From: Typhlomys cinereus
Lineage: Eukaryota > Chordata > Mammalia > Rodentia > Platacanthomyidae
Direction of reading: 5' to 3'
Assembly: GCA_023101885.1 (NCBI GenBank)
Contig: JALPQD010000005.1
Location: forward strand, 6,006,584 to 6,070,583
Length of the DNA stretch: 64,000 nt
Made by a program: the position numbers and the translations under genes
The notes under the pieces: model-generated
Seen by the model: only the letters and a program-made list of their open reading frames with translations
The model's database searches: none
Told to the model about the DNA's origin: nothing
Shown: one piece after another, positions 23,675 to 35,180 of the stretch
How positions within the stretch are numbered: position 1 is the first letter of the stretch
Layout of the letters: the number at the start of each line of letters is the position of its first letter

Positions 23675-24032
23675 CTCTCTTTTTTTCTCTTTCCCTCTCC
23701 TCCCCCTCCTCCTCCCTCCCTCCCCTCCCTCCCTTCCTCCCTTCCTTTCTCTCTCCCTCCCTCCCTTCCTTCCTTCCTTCCTTCCTCCCTTCCTCCCTTC
23801 CTCCCTCCTTCCTTCCCTCCCTCTCTTCCTTTCTCTCTCTCTCTTTCTTTCATTTTTTTCTTATTCTCTCTTTTTTCTGTCTCTTCTTCCTTCCGCTCCC
23901 TTCTTTCCTTTATTTTTCTGCCTTCCTTTCTCTTCCTTCTTTTCTCTTTCTTTTTCTTTCTTTTTTGTTCTCTTTCCTTTCCTCTTTCCCTTCCTCTCTC
24001 TCTTTCTTTCTTCCTCTTTCTTTCTTTCTTTT

Positions 24033-24071
<39 letters not shown>

Positions 24072-24386
24072 CTTTCTTTTTTTTTCTTCTTTCTTTCTTC
24101 TTTCTTCTTTCTTTCTTCTTCTTTCTTCTCTCTTCTTCGTTTCTTTCTTTCTCTCTGCTTTCTGTCTCTCTCTTTTTTCTTTCTTTTCTCTTTCTTTCTT
24201 TCTTTCTCTTCTTTCTTTCTTTCTTCTTTCTTTCTCCTCCTTCCTTCCTTCCTTCCTTTCTTTCTCTCTCTCTCTCTTCTTCTTCTCTCTGGCTTTCTGT
24301 CTCTCTCTTTTCTTTCTTTCTTTCTCCTTCCTTCCTTCCTTCCTTCCTTCCTTCCTTCCTTCCTTCCTTCCTTCCTTCCTTCTTTC

Positions 24387-24476
<90 letters not shown>

Positions 24477-24541
24477 CTGTCTTACTTTCTGTCTCTCTCT
24501 GTCTCTGTCTCTCTGTCTCTCTCTCTCTCTCTTTCTTTCTT

Positions 24542-24578
<37 letters not shown>

Positions 24579-24593
24579 TTGTCTCTCTCTTTC
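23675..24593. repeat. 0.92-kb polypyrimidine / polypurine tract
   Basis: Nearly every base on the plus strand is C or T. Sub-blocks include (CCTT)/(CCCT) mixtures at 23696-23830, degenerate CTTT and TTC runs, (CTTC)n at about 24325-24381, (CTTT)n at about 24387-24475 (about 22 units) and (CT)n at 24515-24575. All the long frames here (up to 359 codons) encode only Phe/Ser/Leu/Pro or, on the other strand, Glu/Arg/Lys/Gly, and are artefacts of the repeat. The tract abuts the tail side of a minus-strand B1. Confidence 0.97.
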
Positions 24594-24712
24594 ATTTGTA
24601 AGCCCACCTGGCACATAACTCATGATCTGATAACCAGGCTGGATCCTCCTGCCTCTACCTCCCGCCAGAGTCTGGATGCTGGGACAACAAGCATGTGACC
24701 CACACTTACCCG
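24594..24712 (-). mobile_element. B1-like SINE, tail adjoining the pyrimidine tract
   Basis: 'aggctggatcctcctgcctctacctcccgcc' and 'gctgggacaacaagcatgtgacccac' are the antisense of B1. Its 3' A-rich tail would point at 24593, where the pyrimidine tract starts. Confidence 0.6.
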
Positions 24713-24943
24713 GAAGCCCTGAACTTTCTAGGAGTCGCCTAGCTTGAGAAGTGAAGATGTTACTAGTTCACACATGCCACTGAGGAGCGGGAGTAAGATG
24801 AAGTTTACGAATTCCTCAGCAGCTGATCTGGCACCAAAGTAAGAGCTAAATGAAGATGAAGAGTGCAATAAAAAGGACCCAAATCTACAGCACATCTTAG
24901 TCTAATTTAAAACAAGTCCTTAGAAACAAAGAGAATTCTTGAA

Positions 24944-25309
24944 CCCAGTGTCATCGCCGGGTACAGGTGTCAACTTGATGACTGAGGATTCAAGCTCTGA
25001 GCTCTGGGCACATTTGTAGATAGATGGCCCCAGACAGGTGAATAAATACAGAGATCTGGTTGAGGAAGTTGGCATCCTTGTTTATAATTGACCAGACACG
25101 CTGGTCTGACAAGTAAGGATCGTCCCTCTCTCAGCTGTGTGGATATGGCGTGGCCAGTTCCCTTGGCTCTTTGGTGATGATGCATACCCTCCTGCCAAGC
25201 TGGACTGAGAACTGTAACCAGACAATCATAAGAGAATAAACCCCTTGTTCCCTTAAGCAGTTTCGTCATGATTTTATCAACAACCATGCAGGCTGACTGC
25301 AACACCCAG
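24944..25309 (+). mobile_element. Solo ERVL-type LTR with perfect CCCAG target duplication
   Basis: The LTR spans 24949-25304 (356 bp), begins TGTCATCGCC...GGTGTCAACTTGA and ends GACTGCAACA, with AATAAA at 25235-25240. Identical CCCAG words at 24944-24948 and 25305-25309 flank it, so it is a complete solo LTR. The same family occurs at 32000, 49705, 50651 and 63784. Confidence 0.85.
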
Positions 25310-25668
25310 TGAAATCTTTTCTATTTCTACAAGGTTTGTGCCTGTAGTCGGCTGGGAGAGAGCAGAAGAGCTTTGCTTCCTGGTGAATACCAACCAAACA
25401 TAACAACTGAGCGTGTAAGAGCTTGTCTCACCAGTGATAAGCTCTTCTAAGAGTTGAGATGTTTATGTCAAAACAATTAGTGTACCCCTGATTTTTATAT
25501 CTTACTTTGTTTAGCTTCTGCCAGTATAATTTTATAAAAAAATAATTTGAAAATGAATCAGTATATCTGTGCTATATGTGTGTGTGTGTGTGTGTATAAT
25601 ATATATATACATTATATATATATATATATATAACAGCAATAATAACTTGCATTCATACAATGAGGTGG
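25310..25668. other. Unassigned sequence with a TG/TA microsatellite
   Basis: No gene. A (TG)n then (TA)n compound repeat lies at about 25575-25632. Confidence 0.7.
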
Positions 25669-25771
25669 GGTTTTTTTCAGACATGGTCTCACTATCTAGT
25701 CCAGGCTGCCTGCAAACTAGTGATCTCTCTGTGAAGTACTATGATTATGGGCCTGCACCACCATGACCAGC
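25669..25771 (-). mobile_element. B1-like SINE
   Basis: 'agacatggtctcactatctagtccaggctgcctgcaaac' and 'gggcctgcaccaccatgaccagc' are antisense B1 (7SL-derived) blocks. Confidence 0.65.
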
Positions 25772-26014
25772 TTAATAACCTATTCATTAAATAAATGATC
25801 ATTAATCCATAAAGGGGTATTCAGCCATTCAAATTAATTTTGGTTATCTATACATATTAACAGAGAAATTACTTATACTGTACTGTTGAGTAAATTTTAA
25901 AACCAAGTTTCAAATGCATATAATTAATTTTCCTTAAAAAGAGAAAATACGTTTCTGCTTTACTTATTGTGCCTTCCATAGCTAGAGAGCATCTAAGTCC
26001 ATAGAAACCCTTTA

Positions 26015-26142
26015 GCTCAGCAGGGGCGGCTCACATGACTTGGGAGGCTGAGGCAAGAGGATCGCTGCCAAAGTGAATCTAGCCTGGGCTACATACTGAG
26101 TCCCAGACCATCTTGGGCTGTAGAATGAGACCCTCAAAAAAA
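26015..26142 (+). mobile_element. B1/PB1-like SINE
   Basis: 'gggaggctgaggcaagaggatcgctgcc', 'agcctgggctacatactgag' and 'aatgagaccctcaaaaaaat' follow the 7SL order on the plus strand. Confidence 0.7.
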
Positions 26143-26248
26143 TCTACATAATGGTTCATGTTATATGTACTAATGAGACAACAAAGTGGAACCCACCTAT
26201 GCTTGGGGAGTTGGCAGGTGGTAAAGTCAGCATTGGTGAGAATGATAA

Positions 26249-26293
26249 CTATCCATTTATTGCATGTGTATGCATACTCGTGCATGTGTGTGT

Positions 26294-26338
<45 letters not shown>

Positions 26339-26577
26339 TTCCAGAAAACACTTGAATGAGTGCATGTGCCCACGGAGGCCCAAGGGTGACATCAGGAATC
26401 AGCCTGGATTGCTCTGTCACCTTATTGCTTTATTCTGGAGTTCTCTGCCCTCTAGGGCAGGACGTGCAGGCTGCCACCATTTCTGCCTGCAGATTTTACT
26501 TGGGATCCGGGATCCTAACTCAGGTGCTTCTGCTTGTGAGGTAGGGACTTAACCCCTGAGTCATCTGTCCATCCCCT
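26249..26577 (-). mobile_element. Dip-like tRNA-headed SINE with target duplication
   Basis: Minus-strand head GGGGATGGACAGATGACTCA, the shared body ('aagggtgacatcaggaatca' on the plus strand) and a long (CA)n tail (plus (TG)n 26285-26337). AATGATAA at 26241-26248 and 26578-26585 is the target duplication. Confidence 0.75.
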
Positions 26578-27384
26578 AATGATAAATTTTTATTGTAGTG
26601 ATGCGCTGATGTTCATTTCCCTGAAAATAAGCGAAGATTTGGAGCATGAACAATTCGACTTTTTAATTGGCAGCTGCTGGGCTCTGTCTTGTTGCCATAC
26701 CTGCCTTGAACAAAAATGCTACCACTCACACAGCCAGATGTTTATGCTTATGCCCCCACCAGCCAGCTGTTCTGAGCACACTACGGTTGCCTGGAGGAAC
26801 TATATAAGGATCTCAGCTGCCCCTCTGGCCCCTAAAGGTGCAGTCCTTGGACTGGAGAGTTTACTGTCACCAACCTTGTGAACTCCAGATGACCCTGTAA
26901 CAATTTTCACCCAGGCCTTTGTGGAAATATTTCCTCTGGTGACTTGACAGAGGAATTGCTGTGACTGGTGCAAAGGGGAAACATGCTATGACTGGCATTG
27001 AGCACAAACCTTCCTTTATATGAGAGGTTGGCTGTGATTGGTGCAAATATGATCTATACTCACGATTTCTACCTAGAGAGCAAGGGGAAACCTAGCTAGC
27101 TGGTTGGAAATACAGTTTGAAAAATATTAAATGTCCACGTCTGCGAGTTGTAAAGAAATGGCTTTCATATATCATTTGCTAGCTTGGGAAAGGCAATGAG
27201 CAACCAGAGAAATAATAGTTTCTGCTGAAATTCTAAATGAAGAATTCTGCTTTTGAGAAAAAAAATAAGTGAATGAATAAAAAAAAAAACACAAGCAACT
27301 AAAATAAGAAAACTATACATAGGTACATAGAAGTTTCTTAATTTGCAATGTGGTCTCATCTTGATATATCTTGGAATATTCCAA
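26578..27384. other. Unassigned sequence
   Basis: No gene or recognisable repeat. The 100-codon frame at 26579 has no motif. Confidence 0.5.
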
Positions 27385-27600
27385 GCTGAGAGGCCAGCAA
27401 GATAGTTTAGCTAGTAAGGGATCTGCTCACAAAACTGGTGACTTAAGTTCAATCTCTGAAGCCCACCTGACTGAAGAGAGAACTGATTTTGAAAGTTGTC
27501 CTCTGACCTCCAATGGGACACTACAGCATCTCTCTTTCTCTTCTCTCTCTTTCTGTCTCTTTCCTTTCTTTACCTTTCTCCCTCCTTTCCTTCCCAAATA
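27385..27600 (+). mobile_element. B3-like SINE with pyrimidine-rich tail
   Basis: 'ggccagcaagatagtttagctagtaaggg', 'gagagaactgattttgaaagttgtcctctgacctcc' is the diagnostic B3 order. The tail has changed to a CT-rich tract (27530-27595). Confidence 0.7.
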
Positions 27601-27909
27601 ATTATACTTTTTAGAAAAGGAATAAGTTGAAAACGAATGCAATAACCTACCTTCCATTTAGCACCACAGTGCACTATAAGATTCTTTACCTTTGTGATCC
27701 GGTGGCTGAGAATAACTGATTTGTTGCAAATACTCAACCTCTTGGGAGTATAGTGTCTGTGGGAAAAGACTGAAATTCAACATTTCTACTTGGCATGCAT
27801 CACTTTCACACCACCATAAAATAATAAAATGGAAATATCCTAAGTCAAACCATCTGAAATCTGGAGAGAGGTTGATGTCGATATATTAGCCTCATTTCTT
27901 TCTTTAGTT
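27601..27909. other. Unassigned sequence
   Basis: Nothing recognised. Confidence 0.5.
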
Positions 27910-28110
27910 TTTACTGATTTGCTGTGATTGTGTGTGCATGTTGTAGATGTGCCTGTGTGTGTAAGGGTGTGTGCACATACGTATGGACATATGCTGCAGT
28001 CTATGTACAGAGGTTGGAGGACAGCTTTGGGGAGAATGTTCTCTCTAGCCACCTCATGGGATCTGGATTCAAGCTCCAGCTGTCAGGCCTGAACCAGTTG
28101 CTGGCCTGAA
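27910..28110 (-). mobile_element. B3-like SINE
   Basis: A TG-rich start (antisense tail), 'cagaggttggaggacagctttggggagaatgttctctc' and 'ggatctggattcaagctccagctgtcaggcctg' are the antisense of B3. Confidence 0.6.
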
Positions 28111-28565
28111 CCTCGTGTCTTTGAGGTCAAAGGAGGCACCACTGTGATGCTGTCTGGTCATGTCGTAGAAACAACGTGAAAGGTCCCAACCAAGGTGATA
28201 AAAGATGATTCTTCTCCTTTGGTCGAGGTGGGATTATCTAGAGGAAGCAACGTTGTAAGGATATTCAGACGGCTTTGTGCAGAGGTCAATGTGTTGAGAT
28301 ATGGAGACCTTGCCTAATAGTCATCATAGGTCCAAGGACCCCCACTGAACGGATGAGCCACCTTGCAAGGGGACCCTTGAGCACCATGCCTTCTGCTGAG
28401 GAGGCTGTGGCCAGTCACTTGTCATGAGTCTCATGAGAGGGACCCTGAGTCAGAACCACCCACTGGGCTTCTCCCAGACTCTCCACACACAGAAAATGGA
28501 AAATTATACATGTTTGTTGTTTTAAGCCATTACCACAATTGTGTACACTCATACAGAACAAATAG
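28111..28565 (+). mobile_element. MLT1-like MaLR LTR, old
   Basis: The end 'atgtttgttgttttaagccattacca...gtgtacactcatacagaacaaatag' is typical of MLT1-class LTR 3' ends, preceded by 'gaaccacccactgggcttctcccag'. The 5' limit is approximate. Confidence 0.5.
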
Positions 28566-28939
28566 ATGCTGCTAGTGAAAGCAAATTATTTAAATATACA
28601 CACACGCATTTTATTTATGTATGCAAATTTAATTGTAATAGCATAAACATGATTACAGAATGCTGTGTATGTGATGATTCAACTTTTGTTTTAAAAAGTC
28701 CAAAATTATCATTTGTTATGCATTTGCTTGAGGATGGAGGAAAACAGAGAATGAGTCATGCCAAATTACAAATGCAGGCTGCTGCAGAAGAGACTGTAAA
28801 GTTCTTCTAGTTAACTAGAACCTAGCACTAGTGCTTGGTAAACTTGGAACAGTACTGTTTAACATGTGAGTTACATATTATTACATGAAGATGAAATGCT
28901 ACTTTTACAATTATATGTGTGTGTGCATGTGTGTATGTA

Positions 28940-28991
<52 letters not shown>

Positions 28992-29567
28992 AGTAACTCA
29001 ATAAACTAAAATAAAAGTGGAGAGACCTGCATATTTAGATACTAACATCTTGAGCTTTGGAGAGGAAGAGAGAGGGTTGATATGACCAAAGCACATTATG
29101 TGCCTGAATGGAAACAGCACTAACAAACCCCTCTGCAATTAATACATGCTAATAAGAATGGAAAACAACTGCTTTTTCTTTTTTTTCCTTGCTCTAATTT
29201 TTTTAATAACCATAAATAAGCTAGATAATTTAGTTTAAATTTTGCGTAAATGAATTTAAGAGATGGAAAGAAAGCTAATAAGGAGCTGTGTGTTCTCAGC
29301 AGGGCTTGCTCTCTGACCAACCTCTCTGTACCTTGCTTAGAGCACTGTTTAGAATGGGCAGCTCATGCAGACATTCATCTGAGAGGTTACAGAGCCTTTT
29401 CACCGATGAAATGATGACTGTGTACAGCATCCTTCACAGGTGGGCAGCTAGAAAGACCCTCAAACTCTTTCACTGGGAAAGGCAGTCAGTCACAGGAAGG
29501 GAGCTGGACTCGTGAAGTTGTCCATGTGTCTGGGTCTAAGCTGGAAGTACATCCGACCTCTCCAGTC
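28566..29567. other. Unassigned sequence with TG/TA repeat
   Basis: No gene seen. A (TG)n to (TA)n compound microsatellite occupies about 28915-28989. Confidence 0.6.
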
Positions 29568-30051
29568 ACTGACTGTTGCCAAATCCTCGCCAGCCAGCCG
29601 GGGAAAGGAGGGGGAAACCGTGGGAGCCTCGGAGCTCCAGGCGAGGGGGCGGGACAGTGCAAGGCCACCACAGACCCCGGGAGTCAGGCAAGAAGCAGCA
29701 GGCAGAGAATGAGTTGGCTGCAGACTCATTTATTTCAGGAAGTACTTGAGCTTATATAGGGTTAGAGATCCAATCAGGTGTTGCCACCTCCGCTGGGGTG
29801 GGGGTGGGGGAGCAGCCACCAATCATTTAGCTGTTTACTAGGTGTCCATTGCAGAGGCAGGTTAGATGGCCACTTCCCATTGATTGTTCATCCCTTTTTC
29901 CCATTGGTTATTCATCCCTCCACCTGTATGGTTCCTCTATTGGAACATGTTTGGGGCATGTCTGTCCTTGTTCGGGCTTGTCTATAACCAGACCTCCTGG
30001 ATTTGGGAACTGGGGCTAGGGCCTCCCCGAATCAGTGGTGCCAAAACTGAC
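29568..30051 (-). mobile_element. Solo LTR with 6-bp target duplication and LTR promoter
   Basis: ACTGAC at 29568-29573 and again at 30046-30051 brackets a 472-bp block. On the minus strand it carries two CCAAT boxes (complements of 29938-29942 and 29903-29907), a TATATA box (29753-29758) and AATAAA (29729-29734), then a G+C-rich R/U5 with a GC box and an end in GGCAACA. The 6-bp duplication fits class II, but the start reads TTTGGC rather than TG, so the class is uncertain. Small frames inside are shadows. Confidence 0.65.
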
Positions 30052-30128
30052 GACTTGTTGTTGAAATGTGAGTCAGTAACACTGGAAGATATGTTTGCAC
30101 ATTTTTAATACATGTGGATTAATTAGAA

Positions 30129-30173
<45 letters not shown>

Positions 30174-30519
30174 CCCTAACATCATTGCTTAGGCTCTTTT
30201 CATCAGTTTGGTTCTTGTTTGATTGATTGTTTGGGTTTGCTTTTGTATTATGGTGGGTTGAAGTATAAAATCTCTAAGCATCATTTTGGCAACATAGTAA
30301 TGAGCCAGAATCTTGCCAGGGAGCAGCACTGGGCACAGGCAGTATTTCCATAACAAACCTGATAGTAGGACTCGGTGATTCCAAGAGTCTCTATGCCATC
30401 TCCATCCCCGAGAAATTTTAGTTCCTGAAGTCAGCCGAAGGTACCAAAGACAGACATCAAGATGTATCTATGCCTTTATGTTTCTTTTCTCCTTCTTCCT
30501 TTCCTCCTTTTTCTTACAT
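30052..30519. other. Unassigned sequence with (CA)n
   Basis: Holds a pure (CA)n run at 30131-30172 (about 21 units) with no SINE beside it. Otherwise nothing recognised. Confidence 0.7.
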
Positions 30520-30719
30520 CACGTGGATTCCAAGCTGACCGTGAATTCACCGTGTAGCTAGCGCTGGTCTTGATCTTCAGGTCCTGTTTCCTCCACCTCC
30601 CCAGCAGTGAAATTACAGGTACGCTCCATCATTTCCAGTTTTTTCAGCACTGGGGACCAAGCTCAGATCCTTGTGCATGCTAGACAGCCGGTCTACCAAC
30701 CGAGTCACCTCCCCAGCCT
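30520..30719 (-). mobile_element. ID-B1 composite SINE (B4-like)
   Basis: On the minus strand it starts with an ID-type tRNA head (GGCTGGGGAGGTGACTCGGT) with 'gcatgcacaaggatctgag', followed by B1-like sequence ('gtgaattcacggtcagctt'). This head-then-7SL order is that of B4-type composites. Confidence 0.6.
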
Positions 30720-31999
30720 ATCTTTCTCATTCTTCCAGGGAAATCTTGTTTGGAAGAAGGTGAAAGAAGGATTCAGAGATGTCGATCGTATCCTCTGAGC
30801 CAAGGTGTCTCATTCCTAGCAGCAGCCAACAGAAGGAAAGCTACAAACCAAAGGAAACTCCTGCTTCCTGATCCTCCTGCATATCTTTACCCTAAGTGTG
30901 GTACAACTATGGATAAACGCTCCTTTAGTGACATTTTATAATATTTTTCTAAAGTGATTTTTAGCCATCTGTTTTATTTATTTTTCCTTTTGTATGATTC
31001 AGTTCATGGACTTGATTCAAACTCAGGTTCTTCTGGGGCTTCCGTAGACAAGATCATATGTGATTTAGATGACAAATAGCTTCCACGATCTCTACCCTCC
31101 ATCTTTGACAGCAGCACCCACTGAAGTACAAAGAGATGGAGATTCATTTCCAGTCCTTCAGTGTGCAGGCTGGACTCCAGGTTAGACCCGTCTCCTCAAA
31201 GTCTGGACCCTTTAATATCTGTGTCTATCTTTAATACAACTGCCTTTCTGTCGGCTTCAAATGCTTCCTAAAAATGTCCCATGTCACCTTTGAACACCAC
31301 TCACAACCCCATCAAGATTAGTGTTTTACGAACGCAGTGGAACGGTTGCTGGCCACCTACCCCATACCTTCGCCGTGTGAGCATCACTTCCCTCTATATC
31401 CCTGCCCCAGGGGAGGGGCTCTGGCAAAGCTGGTGACTTGTTCCATGACAAGTGCGGGTGAGGAGACAAGCTCAAGAGAGTCACGTGTGGGATCAGGACG
31501 TACTGACTTCTGCTGGGGTGGAGAGCAAGATTTATTCAGCAAACTGACTGAACACTGACTGAAAACTGACTGAAAATTGGGACAATCCCTCTTTTCTTCT
31601 CAGAGACTTGGTGACTTAGACTGACACACAGGTGCTTAGACACCTCGGATTTTCCTCCAGTTTTGTGTCTTGTTGCTCGTTGTAGACCTCCCAAGGGAGG
31701 AAAAGTCTTGCCTTTCAGAAGGCTATTTAAAATGCTGCTAATTATTGCTTCACTTTTATCTTTTCTAAGGCTCACTGGACAGACACACAAATATGTTTTC
31801 ACATCCCTGGGGCTTCCTCCCTGGTCTTCCACATCTGTCTGTGAGTCCCAGCTATGATTCATCTCATGCGATGGCTTCTACTCTATCAAGAACAGGTTTT
31901 CCTCCTGTGGAAAGTCTCCCTCAGACTGCAAGTGATGTGTTGCAGGAGTTGGCCTGAAACCCTTTGTTGCTGACATGTTCCTGGCTAACTGGGTAGAGT
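30720..31999. other. Unassigned sequence
   Basis: No gene. 'tgattcaaactcaggttcttctgggg' at about 31014 may be a decayed SINE piece. A short tandem word (AACTGACTGA-like) recurs three times at about 31540-31576. Confidence 0.5.
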
Positions 32000-32368
32000 T
32001 GTTCACCAACTCTTTCGCAGCATGTCTGCATATGGCTGACACGTTCACTACCAAGCAGCTGAGGGGAACAAGGGATCTTATTCTGGCTCATGATTCTCCA
32101 TCACAATTCATGAACCAGCTTGGAAGGAGAGACCTTACCAACACCTGGCGCCGAGAGAACTGGCCACGCCGTATCCATTCACAGGGATTTCTGAGAACTG
32201 AACCATTTTATCCCTCTGCCCACAGAGTCACAGGCCAGGGCTTCCTACATCATTAGACCCTCTCCTGCAGGCCTGCTCAGGGCTCGTCTTGATTGCTGGT
32301 TCTTCACGTATGTGCTTAGAGCTGGGCCTTGAATCATCGGGTTGACATCTCTATCTCTAACTAGCACA
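32000..32368 (-). mobile_element. ERVL-type LTR, same family as 24949
   Basis: 'cagctgaggggaacaagggatcttattctggctcatgattctcc', 'ccagcttggaaggaga' and 'cttgaatcatcgggttgacatc...ctagcaca' run in the antisense order of the 24949 LTR. The left edge is uncertain and no target duplication is seen. Confidence 0.6.
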
Positions 32369-32545
32369 GTGTCAGCCACCCAATCCTGCTCCTTTGTCCT
32401 ACAGCTTCGCATACTTGAGGTTGCCTTGAGAGGCTTCTTGTTTCGTCCCCTTTCTTTATAAATGGGGAACAATCACCCTGTTTTTCCTTGCAGGATCTTT
32501 GCCTAGTATTTCCTTTCTTTGACTCTTCTTTTTTTCTCTCATTTT

Positions 32546-32768
32546 GTTTTTGAGACAGTCTCATGGAGCCCCGGCTGACCTCAAACTCACTGTATAGCTG
32601 AGAATGACCTCAGAATTCTCATCCTCCTGCCTCTACTTCCCAAATGGTTAGATTAGAAACATACTCCACCACATATGAAGTATGGGGTTCTATGCGGTTC
32701 TAAAAATCGAACCAGGGCTCTAGGCATGCCGGTTGCACATCTACCAACTGAACTACATCCCAGACCCC
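32546..32768 (-). mobile_element. ID-B1 composite SINE (B4-like)
   Basis: On the minus strand: GGGTCTGGGATGTAGTTCAG (ID-type head with A box), a GGTTCGATTT B box, then 'gaggcaggaggatgagaattctgaggtcattctcagctatacagtgag' and 'gagactgtctcaaaaac', the B1 part. Both halves are readable end to end. Confidence 0.75.
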
Positions 32769-34878
32769 GATAATTATTTTCTTCCGGCTCATCCTCTTCA
32801 TATAAATGTGGATGAGTAGCCTTATGTCATATTAAATGCTTCAGGGTTGTAGGCCGGGAGCTTTCAGAATTGTGCTCCTTTATTTAACTCTACTTCTCTC
32901 TGATCAGAAAATCCCACATCTCCCACAGCCTGTTCTTGCTAAGCATAAGTATGTTTAACGCTCTTATCTCCTTGATTCCAATAAATTACTGAAAGTACTC
33001 ATTGCGGTGACTTTGATATACCTGAGAAGCAAACCTGGCTTTAATGCAGCATATTGCAGCTTTTGAAGTTTTATGGTTTCTCGGTTCCTTTTCATATTTA
33101 TATTTAAACTCCAAGTCCCTTTCTTTTCTTGAGAAAACGGTGTTTGCGAAAGGGCTGTGTAGAAGTTTCCCTTTCTATATAAGCATTTCCCAACCCTAGA
33201 CTTGCTCTATGGGAGGTCATTATGGGTTTATAATTGCAGAAGATATCACCACTTCATTTGCTCATTCTTTCTCGGAGATGCCACATGGCCTGGACAGGAC
33301 TGGAGCAAGCACGAGGCGGTGCAGCTCACAGGCTATCTCTGTGGCAAGCGGGAAGTCGTAATAGAAATGATGACTTGTGGCTTGAGCTAGCCCCTCTATC
33401 TTGTGCTAACGCACTTTCTCAGCAAGTAGCATGGAGTCAGTGACCACAAAGTGGTACCTTGAAAGAGGATTTGAATTTCTCCCAGCTGCAGTGTACATAG
33501 TGCTCCTTCTTCGCGTCCACACTTTACATGGTGCTTTGGGTCATCCAGGCTGGGGGAGGGGAGCCCGTGGTGTGCACACGGCCAGCAGCTGTGATGTGCT
33601 TAATGTGCAAAACTTGTAAAAGAGGGGGGACATCCTCAGCCACAGAAAAAGCATGCTCTCTGTGCCTCAGTACACATAGACGCTGTTCTTCAGGAGTGAG
33701 CTCCACCTAGGATCAATCACTCCCAGAAAGTCCTGGAAATTCTCCACCCACAGAACTCCGGAGAAGCTGAAAATGAAGCAGCTGCCACAAGGTGGCGAGA
33801 TCACATTGATGTCCTTCTTCCTGCTCCAGTCCCCTGCAGATCCCTTTTAATGTCAATATCTGAGGACAAAGGTATCATTTTTGCATTTAAATAAAAACCA
33901 CTTATCACCCAGATTTACAAAACCATCTCCACGCATCCAGATAGCTATCTGGGTACCAGTGCATGAATACGTTAAGCTGAAGGCGCTGAATAAAAAGTAC
34001 ATTTTGTTTTCTTACAGCTACCAGAGAGGACCAGTGTTCTCTCCGTATCTGATGCCCATTTGGCTCTTTGGATGTTGCTGCCAGCATACAAGAGAGCGTT
34101 CTTTCAAATGTCATTTAAAGATTAAGGACAGAAAGCATGTCAGATATGCTTTAGAGCACGACACGGAACTTTCTTAGAGTTCAGTGTACTTGGGATGCAA
34201 AGTAGACATGAAGGGTGTAAGCGATGCTGGAGGCATGTTGAGGACCGTCAGCATCACCACGGGGGGAGCGTCTAGGTGCAGCCCGGACCCTGTAATCCTG
34301 GTGACGTTGCTCACAGAGGCCCGGGCTCCCAGCTGACTGCTGTTCTTGGAAGATGGCCTTAAACTCCGTGAATCGGCGGCAGTACATTTGGAAGCAATAC
34401 TAGGACCATTGTGGTGAAGGAGAAATGAGTGATTTCCATACTCATAGCTGCTACCAGCCCAAAGCATGTCTAGGGAGATACCCCATGTTCTTGTACATGG
34501 CGACCGTGCGTGTAGAACTCTAAAAGCGACACTGAGGAAAGTCACATTAACCCTACAAGAGCATCGTCACCACATCCTCCATAACCTTCTCTTTGCAGCA
34601 TTAGCATGTCTAATTTATTCTACACGTGTGCTGGACTTCATGAGCGTATCAGCATTATAGGGCGGAGAAGCATACTTAGCAAACTCTTTGTAGACTAATA
34701 TGTTTGCCTGGTATAGAAAACTCTGATGGAGGATAAACTTGTGCAAGTGAAAGTCGTGAAGGGCGAGGCTTTCAAAAATTTAGGCTCTCAGCAACCTATA
34801 TCATCCCCTGCCCGGCCTACCCAGCCTGAGTCACACAACTGGGAACGGGGCCTGGCTGCACTTTTGATTTTGTTCCAT
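32769..34878. other. Repeat-poor unassigned sequence
   Basis: About 2.1 kb without a recognised repeat or gene. Overlapping frames of 60-123 codons (for example 34174-34545 on the minus strand) show no domain. Confidence 0.45.
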
Positions 34879-35180
34879 GTGCATTGCGTGCGTGCGCTAC
34901 TGTGTATGTATGGGTTTTTTATATATGTGGCGCATGCAGAGGTGGTTGCATATAGAGGCTCGAGGTTGATGTCACATACTTTCCTTGATCACTCTACACA
35001 TATTCACTGAAGCACAGTCTCATTTAAACCCAAGGTTTGCCAACCTAGCAAACCGGCTTGCTCTAGGATCGCCTGTCTCTGTCTTCTGAGCATTTACATG
35101 AGTTACTAGGGATCTAAATTGTGGTCCTCATGCTTGACTGACAAGGCCTTTACCTCCTGAACCATCTCCTCAAGATCCTG
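34879..35180 (-). mobile_element. B4-like SINE, diverged
   Basis: On the minus strand: 'aggagatggttcaggaggtaaaggc', 'gcatgaggaccacaatttag', 'gaagacagagacaggcgatcc', 'tgacatcaacctcgagcctctatatgcaacca', then a CA/TA-rich tail. The order matches B4. Confidence 0.55.

Noticed and set aside
23561..24698. Open frames of 217-359 codons on both strands
   Set aside because: They translate a polypyrimidine/polypurine tract into Phe/Ser/Leu/Pro or Glu/Arg/Lys/Gly strings, open only because the repeat lacks stop codons.
29568..30051. GC-rich promoter or CpG-island first exon
   Set aside because: The 6-bp flanking duplication, the TATA-to-AATAAA spacing and the ...CAACA end are those of an LTR, not a gene promoter.
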